A stretch of DNA of 5,189 nucleotides, from positions 1-5,189 of the forward strand of contig JAAURV010000235.1 of the NCBI GenBank assembly GCA_012032065.1, given 5' to 3'. Made by a program: the position numbers and the translations under genes. The stretch comes from Hyphomicrobiales bacterium. GTDB taxonomy: Bacteria > Pseudomonadota > Alphaproteobacteria > Rhizobiales > Aestuariivirgaceae. This document shows positions 1 through 5,145 of this stretch, one piece after another; positions within the stretch are counted from its first letter, which is position 1, and each line of letters begins with the position of its first letter. The notes under the pieces are model-generated. The model was not told where the DNA came from and ran no database searches. It was given only the letters and a program-made list of their open reading frames with translations.

Positions 1-509
1 GAGAGGCCATCTCCCAGCACATCCGCGAGCACCGCGGCGACCAGTTGGCCTTCAAGATCGCGGTACTCCATCAGCTTGCAGTCGACGAAGCTGTCGTCGA
101 CCATGGCCGAGAAATCCAGAACCGACATGTCGGCCATCCCGCCAGTGCCATGACGGGTATCGATGTAAGCGCGGAAGAGCGAGTAATGTTCGGAGGTCGC
201 CTTGGCGCGGCAGGGAATCGCGCGAAGGTCATTGTTGCGCGCGGTCACACGCTTGAAAGAGCGGGTGAGCTTGAACTTCGCTACTGGAACCCGCACCGAG
301 ACACACGACGCACAGCCCTCGCAGGCGGGCCGGTAGGCGATGTTCTGGCTCCTGCGGAAACCACCCTGAGAAAGCTGCGTATTCAAGGCCTTGGCATCCT
401 GGCCGATCAGATGCGTGAACACCTTGCGCTCGAGCCGGCCGGGAAGATAAGGGCAAGGCGCTGGCGCGGTGATGAAAAACTGCGGAAAATTGCGCCGTTC
501 GATGCTCAC
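1..509 (-). CDS. bpt: Aspartate/glutamate leucyltransferase (Bpt), N-terminal ~170 residues, 3' end outside window
   Basis: The enzyme transfers leucine (or a related residue) from aminoacyl-tRNA to proteins with N-terminal Asp or Glu, feeding the N-degron pathway; it acts in the cytoplasm. The minus-strand translation opens VSIERRNFPQFFITAPAPCP and continues YLPGRLERKVFTHLIG, the characteristic start of this family. Cysteines at 19, 63, 66 and 69 (ACEGCASC) match the conserved N-terminal Cys cluster. SVRVPV, TARNNDL, LFRAYIDTRH, GGMADM and a later LADVLGDGL also match conserved blocks. The start is GTG at 509 (complement): an in-frame stop lies upstream, no in-frame ATG lies between them, and a GGAG sits about 10 nt before the GTG. 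The family is usually about 240-250 residues, so roughly 70% is present. No frameshift is visible. It is divergent from the dehydrogenase at 632. The family call is firm; the exact start is less so. Confidence 0.93.
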   Translation of the reverse strand, partial: MSIERRNFPQFFITAPAPCPYLPGRLERKVFTHLIGQDAKALNTQLSQGGFRRSQNIAYRPACEGCASCVSVRVPVAKFKLTRSFKRVTARNNDLRAIPCRAKATSEHYSLFRAYIDTRHGTGGMADMSVLDFSAMVDDSFVDCKLMEYRDLEGQLVAAVLADVLGDGL

Positions 510-631
510 GCGGGAACAGCTCCATGTCCATGACTCATGGCCCGTATAATGCGCCTGCTGCGTTAGCGATCAAGCGGATTGTGGTCCGCGCTCTCGCGTC
601 GTAAACCCGAAGTCCTTTACAACATACGGAA
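510..631. promoter_or_regulatory. Divergent intergenic region with TATAAT and a 13-bp palindrome
   Basis: This 122-bp gap separates the divergent bpt and dehydrogenase genes and must hold both promoters or part of them. A perfect -10 hexamer TATAAT lies at 545-550 on the plus strand, about 80 nt before the dehydrogenase start, but no good -35 is seen 16-18 nt upstream. Four bases before it is an odd-length perfect palindrome, CCATGACTCATGG (528-540), placed where an operator could act on either promoter. For bpt, a TTGATC on the minus strand is followed by an AT-rich TATAC-like box at poor spacing. These are motif matches only. Confidence 0.35.
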
Positions 632-1567
632 ATGGCAATGAAAATCGCATGGATCGGACTGGGCGTCATGGGCTTTCCGATGGCCGGACACTTGGCGGCG
701 AAGAGCGCAGCTAACGTCGCCGTCTACAACCGCACGGCCGCGAAGGCCGAAACTTGGGTCGAGAAGTACAAGGGCTTGCACGCCCCCACGCCCCGCGAGG
801 TTTCGAAGGATGCCGATATCGTCTTTGCATGCGTCGGCAATGACAATGACTTGCGGCAGGTGACCATCGGCCCCGATGGCGCGTTCCAGGCGATGAAGAA
901 GGGCGCGGTTTTCGTAGACCATACAACGGCTTCGGCTGAGGTCGCGCGGGAGCTGTACGCGGCGGCGAAAGCGAGGGGCGTGGGCTTCGTCGACGCCCCG
1001 CTCTCAGGCGGTCAGGCAGGCGCGGAGAACGGCCAGCTCACCATCATGTGCGGCGGCGTGGAGGCGGACTACGCCAAGGTGGAGCCAACCCTTCTGCATT
1101 ACTCGAAGATGCGGAAGCTGCTCGGCCCCCCGGGTGCCGGGCAGCTTGCCAAGATGGTGAACCAGATCGCAATTGCCGGGCTCGTTCAAGGGCTTGCGGA
1201 GGCAGTCCAGTTCGGGATTAGGGCAGAGCTTAACATGGTGGATGTGGTCGAGGTGATCTCCAAGGGTGCGGCCGGCTCCTGGCAGATGGAGAATCGCCAC
1301 AAGACCATGATCGAAGGCCGCTTCGACTTCGGCTTCGCCGCCGACCTGATGCGGAAGGACCTAGGCATCTGCCTCGCCGAAGCCCGCCGCAACGGTTCGA
1401 AGCTCCCGGTCGCCGCCCTGGTGGACCAATTCTACGCCGACGTGCAGGCGATCGGGCGGCGGCAGGTGGGACACCTCAAGCCTGATCGCAAGGCTGATGC
1501 CGCCGATAGGGTGAAGCCCGGACTTGCGCTCCGGAAGCCGGGGAGGCCTCGCGGCAGCCTTGATTAG
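632..1567 (+). CDS. NAD(P)-dependent beta-hydroxyacid dehydrogenase (3-hydroxyisobutyrate dehydrogenase family), C-terminus frameshifted
   Basis: This is a cytoplasmic oxidoreductase of the MmsB/GarR/GLYR group, which interconverts 3-hydroxy acids and semialdehydes or aldehydes with NAD(P)H. The Rossmann motif GLGVMG is at residues 9-14. NRT at 33-35 ends the second strand, and its Arg suggests NADP(H) preference. The substrate-binding block DAPLSGGQAGAENG is at 121-134. The catalytic Lys174 lies in AKMVNQ, and KDLGIC is at 242-247. ATG 632 opens MAMKIAWIGLGVMG, but GGAA at 628-631 abuts it and is spaced 6 nt from the second ATG at 638, so 638 may be the true start. Up to Ile274 the protein aligns with the family. 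After that the 37-residue tail is unfamiliar, while the expected GGGRWDTSSLIARL lies one frame over (1455-1514). The native product was therefore probably about 293 residues. The precise substrate cannot be read from sequence. Confidence 0.9.
   Translation: MAMKIAWIGLGVMGFPMAGHLAAKSAANVAVYNRTAAKAETWVEKYKGLHAPTPREVSKDADIVFACVGNDNDLRQVTIGPDGAFQAMKKGAVFVDHTTASAEVARELYAAAKARGVGFVDAPLSGGQAGAENGQLTIMCGGVEADYAKVEPTLLHYSKMRKLLGPPGAGQLAKMVNQIAIAGLVQGLAEAVQFGIRAELNMVDVVEVISKGAAGSWQMENRHKTMIEGRFDFGFAADLMRKDLGICLAEARRNGSKLPVAALVDQFYADVQAIGRRQVGHLKPDRKADAADRVKPGLALRKPGRPRGSLD
1455..1514 (+). other. Displaced native C-terminus of the dehydrogenase (other frame)
   Basis: Read from 1455, this stretch encodes GGGRWDTSSLIARLMPPIG followed by TGA at 1512-1514. 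GGGRWDTSSLI is close to the conserved C-terminal signature of the 3-hydroxyisobutyrate dehydrogenase family. Removing one G from the GGG at 1454-1456 would join it directly to FYADVQAI of the upstream frame. A weak hairpin, CCGGA (1518-1522) with TCCGG (1530-1534), begins four bases after this stop. It lacks a T tract, so it is not a clear terminator. Confidence 0.85.
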
Positions 1568-1706
1568 ATTTCAAGCGAGAGGACTTGGTTGTTGATCTGC
1601 CGTCCGTGCTGCGCATTCGCCGCCATCCCCCGGACATGACTCATCGAATTGTGGGACCGGCATTTCCGGGCCTCGGCCTCCTGTTCGATCCCCCGAGACG
1701 AGGGGT

Positions 1707-1778
1707 GCGTGAGCGCTGCTCAACGCGGGGTGCGACTGGCTTAAAGTCGCGAAAACATGCGCTTTGCAGCGCTCACGC
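1707..1778. repeat. 12-bp perfect inverted repeat with nested hairpin
   Basis: GCGTGAGCGCTG (1707-1718) is exactly complementary to CAGCGCTCACGC (1767-1778). Inside the loop, GCGACT (1732-1737) pairs with AGTCGC (1745-1750) around a seven-base loop. The result is a long stem with a second hairpin in its apical loop. No T-run follows on either strand, so it is not a typical intrinsic terminator. It could be part of a structured RNA or a protein-binding palindrome. Confidence 0.75.
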
Positions 1779-1823
1779 CGGCAGGATGTTCACCCTGGCT
1801 GCCTCAGTCAGCTCCCCGGTTAT

Positions 1824-1891
1824 GGGATTACGGCGTGAGCCCACCATCCCGGTTTGAGCCCGCCTATAGGGAACGGGTCCGTAGTAACCCG
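1824..1891. repeat. Two adjacent small hairpins
   Basis: GGGAT (1824-1828) pairs with ATCCC (1846-1850). Within it GGC (1832-1834) pairs with GCC (1839-1841) across GTGA, which as RNA on the plus strand would be a GNRA-type tetraloop. A second stem, CGGGT (1874-1878) with ACCCG (1887-1891), follows. Both lie between the two stronger hairpins of this intergenic region, which is why they are recorded; alone they could be chance in GC-rich DNA. Confidence 0.45.
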
Positions 1892-1914
1892 CCGGGGGCA
1901 GTCCAGGGGTCCGG

Positions 1915-1978
1915 GACGGTGAGGCTACGTAGTGCCGCCGCCGCAGACCTGCCCTCCCTTCCATCCAGGCTCACCGTC
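1915..1978. repeat. 9-bp perfect inverted repeat, 46-nt loop
   Basis: GACGGTGAG (1915-1923) is exactly complementary to CTCACCGTC (1970-1978). After one G-G mismatch (1924/1969) two further pairs form (1925-1926 with 1967-1968). The loop contains the palindrome CTACGTAG (1925-1932). No T tract follows. With the hairpins at 1707-1891 it gives a run of about 270 nt with stems throughout. Confidence 0.65.
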
Positions 1979-2008
1979 ATGAGCAGGACCCTCGAGTGGA
2001 AGGGAGCG

Positions 2009-2152
2009 ATGGGACAGATAGAACACGATAGGAACATTGTCAAGAAGGATTTTCGAGATATTTCGGATGCAAGTCGCTTCTTCCAGTTGGACTTACACCA
2101 ACGGCTCGCAGAATCGACTCTTGACCTTGGCTTGGTGACTTGGTCCGGCTGA
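2009..2152 (+). CDS. Possible small ORF, 47 residues, unrecognised
   Basis: ATG at 2009 is preceded by a purine-rich GGAAGGGAG (1998-2006), acceptable as a ribosome binding site although its 3' part crowds the start. The product would begin MGQIEHDRNIVKKDFRDISD and be polar and mixed-charge, with no signal peptide or membrane segment and no motif I recognise. The same frame stays open upstream through the hairpin region, where it is surely not coding. The opposite strand is also open here (1864-2163), which weakens the case. It could be a spurious ORF or the remnant of a lost gene. Confidence 0.2.
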   Translation: MGQIEHDRNIVKKDFRDISDASRFFQLDLHQRLAESTLDLGLVTWSG

Positions 2153-2191
2153 ATTGAGGCCATGCGGGGCTGAGTTGTCAGAACAAAACCC

Positions 2192-2328
2192 GCCGTCGAA
2201 TGTCTTCCATGAAAGTTTCCCGGAATGTCAAAGCCGTCAAGGACGCGCTTTGCGCGCCGCGAAGCGGCCTAACGGTCCTTGACAGCTTCGACATTCCGCG
2301 AAGGCCTTCATGGAAGACATTCAACGGC
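2192..2328. repeat. 137-bp long palindromic element with two apical hairpins
   Basis: The two halves are nearly exact reverse complements. GAATGTCTTCCATGAA (2198-2213) matches its complement at 2307-2322 perfectly, and the pairing extends outward to 2192/2328 with one mismatch. Inward, 2222-2244 and 2275-2297 pair with few mismatches and end in a perfect nine-base stem, GTCAAGGAC (2236-2244) with GTCCTTGAC (2275-2283). The 30-nt apex folds into two hairpins, GCGC-TTT-GCGC (2245-2255) and GCCGC-GAA-GCGGC (2256-2268). No transposase and no obvious target duplication are visible. This is the architecture of dispersed intergenic palindromic elements (REP/MITE-like). Both arms carry ATGGAAGACATTC reading outward, so it may derive from an inverted duplication. 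Confidence 0.85.
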
Positions 2329-2354
2329 TCTCCGCATTCAAACGCTATCCGTAA

Positions 2355-2383
2355 GTGACAGTTCAGAATGCCGCTGGTATTAT
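2355..2383 (+). promoter_or_regulatory. Candidate sigma70 promoter with extended -10
   Basis: GTGACA (2355-2360) and TATTAT (2378-2383) are separated by exactly 17 nt, and TG-G (2375-2377) immediately precedes the -10 as in extended -10 promoters. It points to the right. It would give the transporter gene at 2609 a leader of roughly 215-220 nt. It begins 26 nt after the long palindrome. No gene other than the transporter is a plausible target. Confidence 0.45.
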
Positions 2384-2608
2384 ACCCGAGATCGTCGACA
2401 CCGCTCCGAATAATCGAATCCTTCACAAGCTCTTTCGCGGGCAAGACGGAACTAATTTTTGCCGCGATCGCGCCGGTTTGGCGATTCATCGCCACAACAA
2501 TCGAGCTGGGCGAACTGGTCACCCCAGATATGTGCCGGCGCGATGTTGTTCAGATGGAATTGTAACGCTATCTTCGCGCTATTCCTCGAAAGCTCGTTTT
2601 CCTTGTCC

Positions 2609-3496
2609 ATGCCACATTCAAACTTCCGCGGCATCGCCTGCATGATTCTTGCGGCCGGCGCCTTTGTCGCCAATGACAGTTGCATGAAGCTGGTCATGGA
2701 AGATCAGGCTCCGCCCTATCAGGTGCTGGTGATGCGCGGCGTCATGGCCTGTCTGTGGTGCCTGCCCATCGTGTTCTGGATGGGGCACGGCAGGGACATC
2801 CGGCTGATCCTCGACAAGTGGGTGCTGCTGCGTTCGTTTAGCGAAGTCGTTGCGATCCTCGCGTTCATCGTGGCGCTGGCGCGAATGCCGATCGCCGATC
2901 TGACGGCAATCTCTCAACTTTCCCCGTTTTTCGTGCTGGCCGGCGCGGGCCTCATCTGGGGTGAGACGATCGGACCCTTGCGCATCATTCTCATCGCCTT
3001 CGGCATCCTCGGCGCACTTCTGGTGGCGCAACCGGGCGGCAGCGCGGCGTCTCCCTATGCGGTGCTGGGCTTCATCACCGCCGTTTGCGGGGCCGGCCGC
3101 GATTTGATCTCGCGCAAGGTTGCCGCCCACATCCCGGCGCTCATCGTGACACTGGCAACGCTGGTGACGGTCATGCTGAGCGCGACGGTGGCGAGTTCGC
3201 TGTTCGAGACCCACGTGGCGCCGACGGGGAGGCAAGTGGGGCTGATGGCGCTCGCAGGCTTCCTGCTCATGTGTGGCCAGTTCTTTCTCTTCCTCGCCTA
3301 CAGATTGGCTCCGGCGCGCGCGGTTGCTCCCTTTAACTATTCGTTTACCTTGTGGGCCGTCTTGTCGGGTTATGTGGTGTTCGGAGCGATTCCAAATCAG
3401 TTCGCGGCAATCGGAATGGCGCTCATTCTGGCGACCGGCCTGGGCGTCATCCTGCTCGAAGGCCGCACCCGTCAGGGGCCGCTCGCGGCGCAATAA
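2609..3496 (+). CDS. EamA/DMT-family inner-membrane transporter
   Basis: This 295-residue protein is predicted to be an inner-membrane carrier of the drug/metabolite transporter superfamily. The family mostly exports amino acids, metabolites or drugs; the substrate here is unknown. Two EamA repeats are visible (about 7-140 and 150-283), each of five helices. Approximate helices are 7-28, 38-57, 72-92, 95-115, 124-141, 150-167, 176-197, 210-231, 236-258 and 262-283. Typical family features are the opening RGIACMILAAGAFVANDS, the helix-4 region PIADLTAISQLSPFFV with the following GE (119-120), and the second-half YRLAPARAVAPFNYS. ATG 2609 is chosen because translation then starts directly before helix 1, as in homologues. 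The frame is open 50 codons further upstream but encodes nothing family-like. No clear Shine-Dalgarno precedes 2609. It ends 75 nt before bufA on the same strand, and a functional link to bufA is possible but not shown. Confidence 0.92.
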   Translation: MPHSNFRGIACMILAAGAFVANDSCMKLVMEDQAPPYQVLVMRGVMACLWCLPIVFWMGHGRDIRLILDKWVLLRSFSEVVAILAFIVALARMPIADLTAISQLSPFFVLAGAGLIWGETIGPLRIILIAFGILGALLVAQPGGSAASPYAVLGFITAVCGAGRDLISRKVAAHIPALIVTLATLVTVMLSATVASSLFETHVAPTGRQVGLMALAGFLLMCGQFFLFLAYRLAPARAVAPFNYSFTLWAVLSGYVVFGAIPNQFAAIGMALILATGLGVILLEGRTRQGPLAAQ

Positions 3497-3519
3497 CGCC
3501 GAGTTGATTTCCAATTGAG

Positions 3520-3541
3520 TGCGGAATTGCGGAATCTGCGG
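3520..3541 (+). promoter_or_regulatory. Tandem 8-bp repeat upstream of bufA
   Basis: TGCGGAAT occurs twice head to tail (3520-3527, 3528-3535), followed after one base by TGCGG (3537-3541). It lies 31-52 nt before the bufA start. Its position suggests regulator or sigma-factor contacts, or simply leader RNA. No convincing -35/-10 pair was found in the 75-nt gap, and I do not see the GTAAC-type sequence expected of the SigF-like ECF promoters associated with such genes in Caulobacter. Confidence 0.4.
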
Positions 3542-3555
3542 CCACGAGCAATTCC
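3523..3555. repeat. 8-bp inverted repeat in the bufA leader
   Basis: GGAATTGC (3523-3530) is exactly complementary to GCAATTCC (3548-3555), with a 17-nt loop. It overlaps the tandem TGCGGAAT repeats and ends five bases before the bufA ribosome binding site. It could be a leader hairpin or an operator. No T-run follows, so it is a poor terminator for the transporter. Confidence 0.5.
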
Positions 3556-3560
3556 ACAAA

Positions 3561-3566
3561 AGGAGA
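3561..3566 (+). promoter_or_regulatory. Ribosome binding site of bufA
   Basis: AGGAGA, preceded by AAA, is five bases from ATG 3572. It is the strongest Shine-Dalgarno in the window. It decides the bufA start against the in-frame ATG at 3515, which would add 19 residues before the signal peptide. A strong site is expected for a precursor peptide made in excess over its enzymes. Confidence 0.8.
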
Positions 3567-3571
3567 CTACA

Positions 3572-3862
3572 ATGGACAAATCGAAACGCGCAACGCTTCT
3601 GGCCCTGGCTGGCGCGATGTCGGCGGCTGTCGCCGCAGTTGCGACAGTTCCCGCCGTTCAGGCCGCGGAAATGGAGAAATGCTTCGGCATTTCGCTCAAG
3701 GGACAGAACGACTGCGCGGCCGGCGAAGGCACGAGCTGTGCCGGAACCTCCACCATCGACTATCAGGGCAATGCCTGGAAGCTCGTTCCCAAGGGCACCT
3801 GCGTCTCCACCGAAACGCCGCATGGCCCTGGCGCTCTCGAAGCCATCGAGCGTCCGGCCTAA
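3572..3862 (+). CDS. bufA: BufA1-type bufferin precursor (DUF2282), exported metallophore peptide
   Basis: This is a 96-residue RiPP precursor. Bufferins, described in Caulobacter, are periplasmic peptides whose cysteines are modified by an MNIO enzyme so that they bind copper and protect against it. Residues 1-6 (MDKSKR) and the hydrophobic run to about 30 form a Sec signal peptide, with cleavage likely near AVQA-A (31/32). The mature part is about 65 residues with four cysteines: Cys37 (EKCFGIS), Cys48 (GQNDCAAG), Cys56 (TSCAGTS) and Cys77 (PKGTC). The blocks EKC-G, NDCAAG, SCAGTS and AWKLVPKGTC are typical of DUF2282. There is no EGKCG repeat, which separates it from HvfA/Gig-type precursors. 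Seven bases separate its stop from bufB, and the gene order precursor-MNIO-DUF2063 supports the call. Which cysteines are modified is inferred from the family, not visible. Confidence 0.93.
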   Translation: MDKSKRATLLALAGAMSAAVAAVATVPAVQAAEMEKCFGISLKGQNDCAAGEGTSCAGTSTIDYQGNAWKLVPKGTCVSTETPHGPGALEAIERPA

Positions 3863-3869
3863 CCAACGC

Positions 3870-4703
3870 ATGCAATCTGCCGCCATCCCCGCCCGCGCCG
3901 GGCTCGGCCTCAAGGCCGAGCACTACCGGACGATCCTCGAAGACAAGCCCTCCCTGGGCTTCTTCGAGGTTCATGCGGAAAACTACATGGGCGATGGCGG
4001 CGCGCCGCACCGCTATCTGACGGCAATCCGCGAGGACTATCCGCTCTCGCTGCATGGCGTCGGCTTGTCGATTGGCGGATCGAAGGGTCTCTCGAAGGAA
4101 CATCTGTCGCGGCTGAAGAAACTCAACGAACGTTATGCGCCGGGACTTTTCTCCGAGCATCTGGCCTGGTCCACGCATGATCTTGGATACGTGAGCGATC
4201 TTCTGCCATTGCCTTACACCGCCACGGCCTTGAAGCGCGTGTGCGATCACATCGACGAAACGCAGTCGTATCTGAAACGCCAGATGCTGCTTGAGAATCC
4301 TTCAAGCTATCTTTCTTTTTCAGAGAGCTCATTCAGCGAAGCCGACTTCATCCGCGAAGTGGCGCAGCGCACCGGCTGTGGCCTGCTGCTTGACGTCAAC
4401 AATGTCTATGTCTCCGCCGCCAATCTGAAAGTGAGCGCGTCGGAGTATCTCGCGAGTTACCCCATCCATCTCGTGCAGGAGATTCATCTCGCGGGCCATG
4501 ATGCAACCAATGACACGGACGGCGTTCCGGTTCTCATCGACGCCCATGGCAGCAACGTCAGCGAAGACGTTTGGACACTCTATGCGAGCGTGATCGCCCG
4601 CACGGGCCCGCTGCCCACATTGATCGAGCGCGACAACAACGTGCCGCTTTTCGCGGAACTGCTCGCGGAAGCCCGGCGCGCGACGGCATCGCTGCCGCAT
4701 TGA
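3870..4703 (+). CDS. bufB: BufB, MNIO-family (DUF692) bufferin maturase
   Basis: This is a 277-residue multinuclear non-heme iron-dependent oxidase with a TIM-barrel fold. By family it oxidises cysteines of the BufA precursor in the cytoplasm before export; in Caulobacter bufferins the products are reported as thiooxazoles. Motifs with likely metal or active-site residues, in order: GFFEVHAENYM (30-40; E33, H35, N38), SLHGVGLSIG (60-69; H62), LFSEHLAW (93-100; E96, H97), LLENPSSY (140-147; E142, N143), LLLDVNNVYVS (172-182; D175, N178), QEIHLAGH (203-210; E204, H206, H210), LIDAHG (222-227; D224, H226) and LIERD (251-255; E253, D255). Length is normal and no frameshift is seen. ATG 3870 has no good Shine-Dalgarno and lies seven bases after the bufA stop, so translation is probably coupled to bufA. 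The frame is open further upstream, but only as an overlap with bufA. Confidence 0.95.
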   Translation: MQSAAIPARAGLGLKAEHYRTILEDKPSLGFFEVHAENYMGDGGAPHRYLTAIREDYPLSLHGVGLSIGGSKGLSKEHLSRLKKLNERYAPGLFSEHLAWSTHDLGYVSDLLPLPYTATALKRVCDHIDETQSYLKRQMLLENPSSYLSFSESSFSEADFIREVAQRTGCGLLLDVNNVYVSAANLKVSASEYLASYPIHLVQEIHLAGHDATNDTDGVPVLIDAHGSNVSEDVWTLYASVIARTGPLPTLIERDNNVPLFAELLAEARRATASLPH

Positions 4704-4713
4704 GAAAGGCGGC

Positions 4714-5145
4714 ATGATGCTCGAGCAAGCCTTCGGCGAAGCTGTTCGGAATTTCGCGATGCCGCTGCCGCATCCGCGAATGGCGATCTACCGCAACAAT
4801 ATCGCGAGCGCGCTCATTCATGCGCTTCGCGTGCGTTATCCCGCAACCGAGACGATTGCCGGGCACGCCGCCTTCGCAGCCCTGGCCGGTTCCTATGCGC
4901 TCGCCAATCTGCCGACCGATCCCGTGCTCATTCATTATGGCGGGAGCTTTCCCGAATTCATCGCAACATCGGAAACGAGCGAAGAATTGCCGCTCCTCGC
5001 CGATGTGGCGCTTCTCGAAAGCCTGTGGTGGAAAGCCTATCACGCAGCCGAGGCCGAGCCGCTCGTCGCGGCGTGTCTCAACGCGCTCCGCCGGAAGAGT
5101 TGTTCGATCTGGTTTTCCAGTTTCACCCCAGCCTTGCCGTCATGA
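4714..5145 (+). CDS. bufC: BufC (DUF2063/HvfC-BufC family), reading frame broken after residue ~124
   Basis: Proteins with this domain accompany MNIO enzymes and act as their partner, probably recognising or presenting the precursor peptide; older annotations call the domain putative DNA-binding. Family features are RMAIYRNNIASAL (22-34), YGGSFPEF (75-82), LADVALLESLWWKAYHA (95-111) and the alanine-rich helices around them. The start is ATG 4714 or, better spaced from AAAGG at 4705-4709, ATG 4717. It begins ten bases after the bufB stop. The in-frame product is only 143 residues, against about 250 for typical members, and its last 19 residues (from RRKSC) are not family-like. The expected continuation PPEELFDLVFQFHPSLAV lies one frame over from 5088. 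A one-base deletion near 5086-5089 explains this. As written, the gene is truncated; the domain assignment is secure. Confidence 0.85.
   Translation: MMLEQAFGEAVRNFAMPLPHPRMAIYRNNIASALIHALRVRYPATETIAGHAAFAALAGSYALANLPTDPVLIHYGGSFPEFIATSETSEELPLLADVALLESLWWKAYHAAEAEPLVAACLNALRRKSCSIWFSSFTPALPS

Larger units (their letters stand above)
1568..2608. other. About 1 kb with no recognisable gene, rich in inverted repeats
   Basis: No open frame here resembles a known family in either direction. The frames that are open have arbitrary composition and overlap strong palindromes. What can be seen: a cluster of stems at 1707-1978, a possible 47-codon ORF at 2009-2152, a 137-bp palindrome at 2192-2328 and a sigma70-like promoter at 2355-2383 pointing at the transporter. 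No tRNA, tmRNA, RNase P or SRP RNA signature was found by eye. The stretch 1568-1706 shows nothing beyond a short CCCC/GGGG stem around 1690-1705. The stretch 2384-2608 would be the leader of the transporter transcript and shows no strong structure. Confidence 0.5.

Noticed and set aside
45..533. Plus-strand ORF of 162 codons at the left end
   Set aside because: It is antisense to the clearly conserved bpt frame, and its translation has no family-like features.
529..1644. Repeated 10-mer CATGACTCAT at 529-538 and 1635-1644
   Set aside because: About a dozen repeated 10-mers are expected by chance in a window of this size, and the flanks differ.
1680..1700. tRNA T-loop-like TTCGATC
   Set aside because: The flanking bases do not form the five-pair T stem, and no acceptor, D or anticodon arm lies at the right distance.
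1821..1852. Resemblance to the human Alu/7SL segment (GGGATTAC-GGCGTGAGCC)
   Set aside because: About 20 bases match the Alu consensus with small gaps, but the flanks do not match in length or order and all surrounding genes are bacterial. I treat it as coincidence rather than contamination or an SRP RNA.
2178..2522. Minus-strand ORF of 114 codons
   Set aside because: It runs straight through the long palindrome, whose arms supply part of its sequence, and it lacks a recognisable motif or ribosome binding site.
2459..2608. 50-codon N-terminal extension of the transporter
   Set aside because: Nothing in it resembles the EamA family. Homologues start right before helix 1, which fits ATG 2609.
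3519..3869. Upstream extension of the bufB frame
   Set aside because: The frame is open, but it overlaps bufA in another frame and encodes Arg/Pro-rich text unlike the MNIO family. ATG 3870 gives the normal protein length.
2618..3913. Minus-strand ORF of 431 codons across the transporter and bufA
   Set aside because: Arg/His/Gln-rich translation with no domain. It is the antisense shadow of two genes with clear homology, caused by GC-rich codon positions.
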